64,000 bases of DNA from Betaproteobacteria bacterium (GTDB lineage Bacteria; Pseudomonadota; Gammaproteobacteria; Burkholderiales; Usitatibacteraceae). The stretch is taken from the NCBI GenBank assembly GCA_016709665.1, contig JADJMI010000026.1, forward strand, positions 340,160 to 404,159, read 5' to 3'. Positions 29,847 to 37,573 of this stretch are shown piece after piece; positions within the stretch are counted from its first letter, which is position 1; each line of letters opens with the position of its first letter. The translations under genes and the position numbers were made by a program. The notes under the pieces were generated by a model. The model searched no databases. It saw nothing but the letters and a program-made list of their open reading frames with translations, and was not told the DNA's origin.

Positions 29847-31019
29847 CTAGAACATCCTGAGGCGCATCTGCGAGGACGGCCCGCCCTGGCCCGCCAGGTC
29901 GCGCGTGACGAGCTTGTCGCCCTCGGCGAGTTCTCCCCCGAGCACCTCGGTGAAGCTCGCGTCGGAAATGCCCGTCTTTACCGTCACCGGCACGAGCTTG
30001 CCGTCGACGAGCTTGTGCACGCGCTGGCTGCCGTCGCCTCGGCGCGCTCCGCCGGACGTTCCCTTGGGCGCGCCCTTGTCGGCGGCGGACGGATCTGCAG
30101 GCGGGCGGAAGCGAAGCGCCGCGTTCGGCACGCGCAGGACGCCCTCGCGGCGGTTGGCGGTGATCTGCACGAAGGCCGTCATGCCGGGCTTCAGCTGCCC
30201 CTGCGGATTCTCCGCGCTCACGATGACGGTGTAGCTCACGACGTTCGACTGGATGGTCGGGTTGAGGCGCACCTGCTTCACCTCGCCCTTGAAGAACTGG
30301 CCGGGATAGGCGTCCACGCGGAAGCGCGCCGGCAGGCCCTCCTGGATGCCGCCCACGTCGGCCTCGGCGATGCTGGTCTCGATCTGCATCTGCGCGAGGT
30401 CCTTGGCGATCGTGAAGAGCGTGGGCGTGTTGAAGCTCGCGGCGACGGTCTGCCCGATCTCGACGTTGCGCGCGACGACGACGCCGGAGATCGGCGAGCG
30501 GATCACGCTGTAGCGGCGGTTCGTCTGGTCGCGAGAAAGCTGGGCCTTCGCGAGATCGAGCTGCGCGCGGGCGGCCTCGAGCTCCTTCACCGCGGTGTCG
30601 AGCTCCGAGGCGGCGATGAAGCCCCTGGCCACGAGCGCCCGCGTGCGGGTCTCCTTGCTCTCGGCGAGACGCAGGCCGGCCTGCGCGGCGGCGACGTTGG
30701 CGGCGCTCTGCCCGACGGCCGCGTCGAAGAGGGACGGATCGAGTTCGGCGAGAAGCTGGCCTTCCTTCACGACGCTGTTGTAGTCGACGTGCAGCTTCAT
30801 GATCGTGCCCGAGACCTGCGTGCCCACGATCACCGAGGTGACGGGGTTCAGGTTGCCGTTGGCGGCGACGACCTGGATCACGTCGCCCTTGTCGACGGCC
30901 TCGAGGCGCCAGCGCTCGGCGGCGGGCGCCTCGGACTTGCCCTTCCACCACCACGCGCCCCCGGCGGCCGCGGCGAGGACGAGGACGGCGAGGAGGGATT
31001 TCGCGGAGAGGATCTTCAC
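29847..31019 (-). CDS. macA: MacA-like periplasmic membrane-fusion protein
   Basis: A 390-residue RND/ABC adaptor. An N-terminal membrane anchor (LLAVLVLAAAAGGAWWW) precedes a biotinyl-lipoyl-like half (GTQVSGTIMKLHVDYNSVVK), a long alpha-helical hairpin (about residues 105-165), the second lipoyl half (SPISGVVVARNVEIGQTV) and beta-barrel domains. It links the inner-membrane MacB pair to an outer-membrane TolC-type channel, which is not in the window. First gene of the macA-ATPase-permease operon. Confidence 0.92.
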   Translation of the reverse strand: MKILSAKSLLAVLVLAAAAGGAWWWKGKSEAPAAERWRLEAVDKGDVIQVVAANGNLNPVTSVIVGTQVSGTIMKLHVDYNSVVKEGQLLAELDPSLFDAAVGQSAANVAAAQAGLRLAESKETRTRALVARGFIAASELDTAVKELEAARAQLDLAKAQLSRDQTNRRYSVIRSPISGVVVARNVEIGQTVAASFNTPTLFTIAKDLAQMQIETSIAEADVGGIQEGLPARFRVDAYPGQFFKGEVKQVRLNPTIQSNVVSYTVIVSAENPQGQLKPGMTAFVQITANRREGVLRVPNAALRFRPPADPSAADKGAPKGTSGGARRGDGSQRVHKLVDGKLVPVTVKTGISDASFTEVLGGELAEGDKLVTRDLAGQGGPSSQMRLRMF

Positions 31020-31110
31020 GGCGGGGGTTCCGGATGGCGCGACATGATTGCAATTCTAGGCGTGCGCCGTCTCGCGGGACCGGCGCCTTACGATTCGTTA
31101 CACCCGGGGT

Positions 31111-31935
31111 TCAGCGAGGGCGCCAGGCGTTCGGCTTGATCGGCTGGCCGGTGGCGAGCGCGGTGAGGAAGTAGTCGATCTGCGAGAGTTCGTCCGAGCC
31201 CGCGGGGAAGGGCGCTGCGCCCATGCGTTCGAGGCATTCGCGCACCTGGGATTGCAGCGAGATCGCGCGGCCCTCGCGAACGAACGGCCAGCGGGATGCG
31301 GCGCCGGGGGCCGCGGGCAGCGCGGTGTCGCCGAAGTGCTTGCCGGCGTTGTGCACGTGGCACGAGGCGCAGGCGTAGTTCTGCTGGCCCATGCGGGTGA
31401 AATAGAGGCGCCGGCCCTGCTCGAAGCGTTCCTCGGCGAGGGGCGTGGCGATGCGAACCGCGATCTTCTGTCCTTCGGCGAGCGAGCGCACGTAGGCGAG
31501 AACGGCGCCCATGGCGGCGGCGTCGGCCGCCTCGAGGATCGGTTCGCCGTGCGAACGCAGGCACTGGTTCACGGCAGTCTCGAGGGTCACGAGCCGCTTC
31601 GACTTCGCGTCGAGCTGCGGGTAGGCCGCGGCGATGCGCCGGCCGCCGTTGGGAAAGCACTGCGCGAGGGAGCGGCCGTTCCTGAACTTGCGCGTCCACA
31701 GGCGCTTGCCCTCGGCGAGGATCGCGGCCGCCTCCGGCGCGGGCGTGTTCGCCTCCAGTTGCGCGCGGCGCTCGTCGTCGAAGGCCGCGGCGCCAAGCGC
31801 GTAATCGGCCGGAGCCACGCCGGGGTGCGCGGCGGCGAGGCGGGCGGCGATGTCCGCGCGCACGGCGCCGGCCCCCGCGTGCGCGACGGGCACGCAGGCG
31901 AAGAGCGCGAGGGCGAGGATTTCAGGGAAGCGCAC
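31111..31935 (-). CDS. soxA: SoxA-type cytochrome c subunit, single c-heme
   Basis: Together with SoxX, SoxA forms the periplasmic cytochrome that couples thiosulfate oxidatively to the carrier SoxYZ. The 274 residues have a signal peptide (ILALALFACVPVAHA), a CFPNGG segment in the N-terminal half, one CXXCH heme site (YACASCH) and the conserved Cys in QVRECLERMG that corresponds to the persulfide/ligand Cys. Only one CXXCH is present, so it is of the single-heme type. GTG 31935 overlaps the end of soxX by 14 bases. SoxYZ, SoxB and SoxCD are not nearby. Confidence 0.88.
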   Translation of the reverse strand: MRFPEILALALFACVPVAHAGAGAVRADIAARLAAAHPGVAPADYALGAAAFDDERRAQLEANTPAPEAAAILAEGKRLWTRKFRNGRSLAQCFPNGGRRIAAAYPQLDAKSKRLVTLETAVNQCLRSHGEPILEAADAAAMGAVLAYVRSLAEGQKIAVRIATPLAEERFEQGRRLYFTRMGQQNYACASCHVHNAGKHFGDTALPAAPGAASRWPFVREGRAISLQSQVRECLERMGAAPFPAGSDELSQIDYFLTALATGQPIKPNAWRPR

Positions 31936-32271
31936 GGAGGAACTCGACGAGGCGATCGATCTCGGCGGCTTCGAGGATGCGGTGGCGGCCGTAAGGGGGC
32001 TTCACGGTATCCGGCACCATTCGCGTGGGATCCACGAGCAGGGCGCGGAGCTTGTCGCTGTCCCAGCCCTTGAGGCGCGCGCCATCGAGCGGGGGGCCGA
32101 TGTCCGACTTCGTCGCGGGGCCGGTGCCGCCGGGCAACCGGTGGCAGGCGATGCAGTTGCCCTTGTCCGGGCGCATGAAAAGGGCGCGCCCATCGGGCAC
32201 CTGGGCGGCCGACACGGGGACGGGCGCGAAGGCGCCGGCGACCGCGCGAGGAGAAGAAGGGCCGCGCGCAT
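31922..32271 (-). CDS. soxX: SoxX-type cytochrome c subunit, frameshifted signal peptide
   Basis: The mature part reads QVPDGRALFMRPDKGNCIAC followed by His (heme CXXCH), then IGPPLDGARL and PPYGRHRILEAAEIDRLVEF, the SoxX C-terminal pattern with the distal Met or other ligand region. The signal peptide MRAALLLLA starts at ATG 32271 in another frame. A single lost base near 32243 joins it to AVAGAFAPVPVSAA. Corrected length is 116 residues. ATG overlaps the stop of the protease gene by one base (TGATG). Confidence 0.85.
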
Positions 32272-33740
32272 CAGCTGATCTTGAGGGCCTTCTCGGCCTC
32301 TCGCTCGATCTCGAGCTGGTTGCGCAATTCCCGCAGGCGGGCTTCCGCGCTCGAGAGCTCGTAGAAATCGGCGCCGGCGACGGGCTTCGACTTGGAGGCG
32401 ATCTCGAGCTGCGCCACCGCCGCCGCGAGATTGCCACGGCGATAGTAGGCCTCGGCCTGGGCCCGGTGCTGCGACAGGGGCCGGCCGCTCGCGGCGAACG
32501 CCTTGGCCGTGAGCTCGTGCAGGCGCGCGTCTTCCGGCGTGGCCCGCACGCGTTCCTCGAGGAGCGCGATGGCTGCCTTGGGGTCGCCGGACTGGATCAG
32601 CAGGTCCGCCAGGCCGTAGGCGAGGCCGCGGTGCGCCGGGAAGGCCTTGATGGCGACGCGATAGGCCGCGACCGCCTCGGCGTTCATGCCGCGCTCGGTG
32701 AGCAGCCGCGCCCACGCCTGTTCGAAGGCGGGATGCGGTTGCGCGCTCGAACGCAGCAGCGCGAGTTCCTTCTCCGCGGCGGGGAAATCGCGCGCGCGGA
32801 TGAGCGCGAGGGCGAGGCCGTAGGAATCCTCGCGGGGGCGCAGCACCGTCTTGTCGGCGAGGCGGTTGCGGAACCACGCGACGGTCTCCGCCACCTGGCC
32901 CGACTCGGTGCGCACCTTCGCGCGGGCGAGCCGGTACTCGAAGCTGTCCGGCACGAGGCGCACGCTCATGCGCTCGGCGCGGTTCTGCATGTCCGAGATG
33001 CGCTCGATCGTGAGCGGGTGGGTGCGCAGGTACGATGGCGCGCCCTTGAACTCGCTCAGGCGGTTGGCCCGCTGCATGCGTTCGAAGAAGCTCACCATGC
33101 CCCGCGGGTCGTAGCCGGCGCGCTCGAGGATGGTGATGCCCACGCGGTCGGCCTCGCGCTCGTGTTCGCGCGTGTAGTCGAGCTGGCCCTGGATGGCGAT
33201 CGCGCTCGCGCTCACGAGGGCGGCCTCGGTCACCTGCCCGCTTTGCGAGCTGCTTCCGCGCGAGGCGAGAAGCGCCAGCGCGAGGGCCGCGAGCGAGGCG
33301 AGCTGGTAGCGACCCTGGCTCTGGTAAAGGCGGGACTGGTGGCGCTGCAGGATGTGCGCGATCTCGTGGCCGACCACGCCGGCGAGTTCCGATTCGTTTT
33401 CCGTGAGCAGGAAGAGGCCCGTGTGGATGCCGATGTGGCCGCCGATGAGCGCGAAGGCATTCACCGCGTCGTCGCGCACGACGAAGAACTCGATCGCGCG
33501 CCCGGGCGAATCGGCGGCGGAGAGCAGGCGGTTGCCCAGCGTCTTCACGTAATCGGCGATCTCCGGGTCCTCGACGAAGGCCGGGTCGACGCGGATCTCG
33601 CGCATGACGCGGCTGCCGATGGTGCGCTCCTGCTTTTCCGAGAGCGTGGCGTCGGAGACGTCGCCCAGGTCCGGCAGGCCCTGGCCGTGCACCGGCACGA
33701 GGGCGGCGCAAAGGGCGAGGGCGAGGAGTCGGCGGAGCAT
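32271..33740 (-). CDS. bepA: BepA/YfgC-like periplasmic M48 metalloprotease with TPR
   Basis: A 489-residue periplasmic chaperone-protease linked to outer-membrane protein quality control. It has a signal peptide (LLALALCAALVPVHG), an M48 domain with zinc motif VVGHEIAHILQRH and the third-ligand region YTREHEREADRVG, and a C-terminal TPR region (about residues 290-440). Its stop overlaps the soxX ATG, an unusual neighbour for a BepA gene. It diverges from moaC across an 87-base gap in which I see no clear promoter. Confidence 0.9.
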   Translation of the reverse strand: MLRRLLALALCAALVPVHGQGLPDLGDVSDATLSEKQERTIGSRVMREIRVDPAFVEDPEIADYVKTLGNRLLSAADSPGRAIEFFVVRDDAVNAFALIGGHIGIHTGLFLLTENESELAGVVGHEIAHILQRHQSRLYQSQGRYQLASLAALALALLASRGSSSQSGQVTEAALVSASAIAIQGQLDYTREHEREADRVGITILERAGYDPRGMVSFFERMQRANRLSEFKGAPSYLRTHPLTIERISDMQNRAERMSVRLVPDSFEYRLARAKVRTESGQVAETVAWFRNRLADKTVLRPREDSYGLALALIRARDFPAAEKELALLRSSAQPHPAFEQAWARLLTERGMNAEAVAAYRVAIKAFPAHRGLAYGLADLLIQSGDPKAAIALLEERVRATPEDARLHELTAKAFAASGRPLSQHRAQAEAYYRRGNLAAAVAQLEIASKSKPVAGADFYELSSAEARLRELRNQLEIEREAEKALKIS

Positions 33741-33827
33741 CGGGAAAGGGGCGGGCAGGGCTGAAATCGTGGATACTTTCGGACACGCGGCGGGGCGTTT
33801 GGTTCGCCGCAGCCGGAGTCCCTGATT

Positions 33828-34307
33828 ATGAACGAAAAACTCACGCATTTCGACGAAGGCGGCCGGGCCGTCATGGTGGACGTCGGGCCGAAGGACGAGA
33901 CGGCCCGCCGGGCCGTGGCGGGCGGCACGATCCGCATGAAGCCCGAGACTCTCGCCATCGTGCGCCAGGGCAGCGCGAAGAAGGGCGACGTGATCGGCAT
34001 CGCCCGCATCGCGGCCATCCAGGCGGCCAAGCGCACGGGCGAGCTGATCCCGCTGTGCCACCCCATCGCGCTCACGAAGGTGAGCGTCGATTTCGACGTC
34101 GACGAAGAGTCCTCGAGCATCGCCTGCCGCGCCACCGTGGAGTGCCACGGCCGCACGGGCGTCGAGATGGAGGCGCTCACGGCCGTATCCGTGGGCCTGC
34201 TCACCATCTACGACATGTGCAAGGCCGTCGACCGGGGCATGACGATGGATGGCGTGCGCCTTCTCGAAAAGGAAGGCGGCAAGTCCGGACGCTACGTCGC
34301 GCCCTAG
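33828..34307 (+). CDS. moaC: Cyclic pyranopterin monophosphate synthase MoaC
   Basis: MoaC turns the MoaA product into cyclic pyranopterin monophosphate in molybdenum cofactor synthesis. The 159 residues include the hallmark IPLCHPIALTKV and ECHGRTGVEMEALTAVSVGL, and the typical MVDVGPKDETARRAVA. Length is standard. Its TAG shares the palindrome CTAG (34304-34307) with the stop of the convergent chrA. No other moa gene is present. Confidence 0.97.
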   Translation: MNEKLTHFDEGGRAVMVDVGPKDETARRAVAGGTIRMKPETLAIVRQGSAKKGDVIGIARIAAIQAAKRTGELIPLCHPIALTKVSVDFDVDEESSSIACRATVECHGRTGVEMEALTAVSVGLLTIYDMCKAVDRGMTMDGVRLLEKEGGKSGRYVAP

Positions 34308-35644
34308 CGCAGGGCCGCGAGGAGGAGCCCCGCCGCGGCCGAAGCGGCGATGACGGGAATGACGCCTGCCTTGTAGCGCACGAGGGCGATGGCCGCCGCC
34401 ACGGTGATGGCCGCCGAGGCCCATTCGAACCCGCCGGAAAAGGGCGCCGCCGCCGTCGCCCGAGGCAGCAGCACGTGCCAGCCGAAGAAGAGCGCGAGGT
34501 TCGCGATCACGCCCACCACGGCCGCGGTGATGGCCGCCAGCGGTCGCTCGAGGTGAATCTCGCCGCGCGTGCGCTCGACGTACGGCCCGCCGGCGAGGAT
34601 GAACACGAAGGAAGGCAGGAAGGTGAACCACGTGGCGACCGCCGCGCCGATCCAGCCGGCGGCGAGGAGCGATTCGGGGCCCGACGCCGCCTGGGCCCAT
34701 CCGCCGAGGAAGCCCACGAAGGTCACGATCATGATGAGCGGCCCGGGCGTCGTCTCGCCGAGCGCCAGGCCGTCGATCATCTGCGCGGCCGTGGCCCATC
34801 CCTGGCTCACGGCGGTCTCCACGAGATAGGGCAGCACCGCGTAGGCGCCGCCGAAGGTGACGAGAGCCGCCTGCGTGAAGAACGCGGCCATCGCGACGAA
34901 GGGGCTCGACTCCCCGTACCCCTGCACGAGCAGCGCATAGGGCACGAGCCCCAGCGCGAGGCCGGCGGCGGCGACGAGCAGGAATTTCGCGAGCCTCGGC
35001 CTCGCGTGCCCGGGCGTGGGCGAATCGTCGCCGATGATCGCGGGGCTGCCCGGGTCGCCGCGCAAGACCGAGTGCCCACCGCCCGCGTGCGCCCCGGGCG
35101 CGATCCACTTGCCGGCGATGCCCGCGACCGCCGCGCCGGCGATCACGAAAGGGAAGGGAACCGAGAGCGCCGCAAGCGCGAGGAAGGCGGCGATCGCGAT
35201 GGCGACGTGGAACGGATGTCGCACGGCCCGCGAGGCGATGCGCAACACCGCCGCGATCACGATCGCGACGACGGCCGGCTTCACCCCGGCGAGCAACCCG
35301 GCCACGAGAGGCGCGTGGCCGTGGGCGAGGTAGCCCCACGACAGCAGGCCCAGGATGAAGAACGAGGGCAGCACGAAGAGAACGCCTGCGGCGATGCCGC
35401 CCACGGTGCCGTGCATGAGCCAGCCCAGGTACGTGGCGAGCTGCTGCGCCTCCGGGCCGGGCAGGACCATGCAGTAGTTGAGCGCGTGAAGGAACCGGCG
35501 TTCCGAAACCCACCGGCGCCGCTCGACGAGTTCGCGGTGCATGATCGCGATCTGGCCCGCCGGTCCTCCGAAGCTGATGAAGCCGAGCTTCGCCCAGAAG
35601 GCGAGCGCATCGGAGAAGCGGACGGAATCTCGCCGTGCGCTCAT
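34304..35644 (-). CDS. chrA: Chromate transporter ChrA, two-domain form
   Basis: A 446-residue CHR-family transporter that would export chromate. Two homologous halves are present. The first has LGFISFGGPAGQIAIMHREL and YCMVLPGPEAQQLATYLGW. The second has LVTFGGAYAVLPYLVETAV and LALGETTPGPLIMIVTFVGF. About ten membrane segments are visible. ATG 35644 overlaps the stop of a tiny upstream frame (ATGA). Confidence 0.93.
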   Translation of the reverse strand: MSARRDSVRFSDALAFWAKLGFISFGGPAGQIAIMHRELVERRRWVSERRFLHALNYCMVLPGPEAQQLATYLGWLMHGTVGGIAAGVLFVLPSFFILGLLSWGYLAHGHAPLVAGLLAGVKPAVVAIVIAAVLRIASRAVRHPFHVAIAIAAFLALAALSVPFPFVIAGAAVAGIAGKWIAPGAHAGGGHSVLRGDPGSPAIIGDDSPTPGHARPRLAKFLLVAAAGLALGLVPYALLVQGYGESSPFVAMAAFFTQAALVTFGGAYAVLPYLVETAVSQGWATAAQMIDGLALGETTPGPLIMIVTFVGFLGGWAQAASGPESLLAAGWIGAAVATWFTFLPSFVFILAGGPYVERTRGEIHLERPLAAITAAVVGVIANLALFFGWHVLLPRATAAAPFSGGFEWASAAITVAAAIALVRYKAGVIPVIAASAAAGLLLAALR

Positions 35645-35784
35645 GCGCGATTCGCCGCGTGCCGGCTGGCCGCGCCATGGTCGTCGACGACGAGGTAGCA
35701 GGCGTCGAGGACGAGCGGCGCCCGGGCCGTGCCGGGTGTTTCGAGCAGCCGTTTGGGGGAAAGGGGAAGCGCTTCGGTGTCCAT
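35641..35784 (-). CDS. Small open frame upstream of chrA, possible rhodanese remnant
   Basis: A 47-codon frame (MDTEALPLSPKRLLETPGTA...LVLDACYLVVDDHG) ends in ATGA overlap with chrA. The beginning resembles the first 30 residues of rhodanese-like sulfurtransferases that sometimes accompany chromate-resistance genes (LVLD before the first domain helix), but no catalytic Cys domain follows. It is either a truncated gene or a short coupling leader; I am not confident it makes a functional protein. Confidence 0.3.
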   Translation of the reverse strand: MDTEALPLSPKRLLETPGTARAPLVLDACYLVVDDHGAASRHAANRA

Positions 35785-35970
35785 GGCGTCCTCGGGGAGC
35801 AGGAAGAGGCGCTGGCCTTGGACGTGACACCGTCTTGCCCGGGAAGGGCGCCGGGGGGCCGCGGATCCCCGGTGGGCGAATCGTAACCGCCCGCCCCGGC
35901 GCGGCGCAATCGCCCTTGAATCGTCCCGGCGCCGGCCCGATGTTAGAATCGCCCGGCTCCGGAGAAAGAC

Positions 35971-36207
35971 ATGACGACGACCATCCCTGCAGACCGCGAA
36001 CTCGATGTGCGCGGACTCAACTGCCCCCTGCCCATCCTGCGCGCCAAGAAGGCCCTTTCCGACCTCACGGCCGGCCAGGTCCTGAAGGTCATGGCGACGG
36101 ACCCGGGTTCCGTGAAGGATTTCCAGGCGTTCTGCCGCCAGACGGGCAACGAGCTCCTGTCCCACACGGAAGGCGCGGAATTCACGTTCTTCATGAAGAA
36201 GCGCTGA
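35971..36207 (+). CDS. tusA: TusA-family sulfur carrier protein
   Basis: A 78-residue sulfurtransferase of the TusA/SirA family, with the catalytic CPXP motif in GLNCPLPILRAKKAL and the C-terminal GAEFTFFMKKR. TusA relays persulfide sulfur for tRNA thiolation, cofactor synthesis or, in sulfur oxidisers, cytoplasmic sulfur oxidation. GGAGAAAG precedes the ATG. An extended -10-like TGTTAGAAT lies at 35941-35949 with no good -35. It stands alone between chrA and the convergent MFS gene. Confidence 0.93.
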   Translation: MTTTIPADRELDVRGLNCPLPILRAKKALSDLTAGQVLKVMATDPGSVKDFQAFCRQTGNELLSHTEGAEFTFFMKKR

Positions 36208-36287
36208 CCGCTTCGGGGGCTTCCCCGGAGACGACCCGCGGGAAGCCTAGCGCCCTGCCAGGCGGCGCATTGCGGTGACGGTGTCCG

Positions 36288-37559
36288 TCATCGGGGCGCG
36301 TCCCGGGAGGCGGGGATGATTCCCCGGCGCACGTAGAGCGGTCGCAGGCCCTCGCGGAAGGACGGCAGGGCCGCGGCGAACGCGCACCCCGCGAGGGCGC
36401 AGGCGATGCCCCCGGCGAGGAAGGTCCGGGGCGCGCCGATGTGCTCGGCGAGCCAGCCGGCGCCCAGGTGCCCGACGGGCAGCGACCCGATGAAGAACAT
36501 CGTGTAGTAGCTCATCACGCGGCCGCGCTTGTCGTCGTCGATGACCGACTGGATGATCGTGTTGCAGGTCGACGAGGTGAGGAACATGCCGAATCCGGCG
36601 AGCACCAGGAAGACGGCGGAAAGCCACACCGAGCGCGAAAAGCAGAAGCCGATGGCGCCCGTGCCCGCCAGGACGAGCGCGATGGGGATCCACTTGGCCA
36701 GCCCGCGCACGGAGGGGCGGCGCGCCAGGCTCGTCGCGGCGATCACCGCACCCAGCCCCACGCAACCGATGAAGAAGCCCACGAGACCCGCGCCCTGCGA
36801 GAAGGTCTTCACCGCGATGGCGGGCATGAGCGAGGAATAGGGCCCGATCGTGATGCTCACCGTCGCGAGGACGAGCAGCATCCGCCGGATGGGATAGAAC
36901 CCCATGGCATGCCGCCAGCCGTCGGCCAGGTCCGCCAGGACATGGGTCTCGCCGCGCTCGGGCGGCGGGTTCACGGTTCGCGTGCCGCGCAGGGCGGCGA
37001 GCACCGCGAGGTAACTCACCGCGTTCACGGCGAAGCAGAAGGTCTCGCCGGCCGCGGCGATGGCGATCCCGCCGAGGGAGGGGCCCACGAATCGCGCGCC
37101 GTTCATCAGGATGGAATTGAGCGCGATGGCGTTGGGCAGGTCCTCGCGGTTGTCGAGGATCTGCACGAAGAAGGCCTGGCGCGTGGGCGTCTCGAAGGAA
37201 TTGGCGAGGCCGCCGACGAGCGCCAGCGTCGCGAGGAGCGCCGGCGTGATGAGGCCGAAGCCGGACAGGACGGTGAGGGCGAGGGCCTGCAGGCCCATGA
37301 GCGTGAGCACCGTCATCAGGATGCGGCGCCGGTCGAAGCGGTCCCCGACCACCCCCGCCACCGGGGAGAGCACGAGGTAGGGCACGGAGTTGAGGAAGCC
37401 CACGAGCCCCGTGAACACCGTGGAGCCCGTGAGCTTGTAGGCGAGCCACATGAGCGCGATCGACTGCATCCACGTGCCGATCATCGAGACGGCCTGCCCG
37501 GCGTAGTAGCGCCGGAAGTTCGGCGAACGCAGCGCCCGCAGGCTTTGCGGCAGGTCCAA
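36288..37559 (-). CDS. MFS transporter, EntS/MFS_3-like
   Basis: A 423-residue major facilitator with about 12 membrane segments. It opens LRALRSPNFRRYYAGQAVSM, typical of the EntS-like MFS_3 group, and the loop after helix 2 is VAGVVGDRFDRRRILM. No ATG exists near the domain start; TTG 37559, with GGAG 11 bases upstream, is the likely start, 14 bases after the valS stop. Substrate unknown; drug or siderophore export is common in the family. Confidence 0.85.
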   Translation of the reverse strand: MDLPQSLRALRSPNFRRYYAGQAVSMIGTWMQSIALMWLAYKLTGSTVFTGLVGFLNSVPYLVLSPVAGVVGDRFDRRRILMTVLTLMGLQALALTVLSGFGLITPALLATLALVGGLANSFETPTRQAFFVQILDNREDLPNAIALNSILMNGARFVGPSLGGIAIAAAGETFCFAVNAVSYLAVLAALRGTRTVNPPPERGETHVLADLADGWRHAMGFYPIRRMLLVLATVSITIGPYSSLMPAIAVKTFSQGAGLVGFFIGCVGLGAVIAATSLARRPSVRGLAKWIPIALVLAGTGAIGFCFSRSVWLSAVFLVLAGFGMFLTSSTCNTIIQSVIDDDKRGRVMSYYTMFFIGSLPVGHLGAGWLAEHIGAPRTFLAGGIACALAGCAFAAALPSFREGLRPLYVRRGIIPASRDAPR

Positions 37560-37573
37560 GGTCGGCGCCGCTC

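Noticed and set aside
33741..35909. An N-terminal extension of the M48 protease reaching to 35909
   Set aside because: That part is antisense to moaC and out of frame with chrA. A signal peptide begins at 33740, as expected for BepA.
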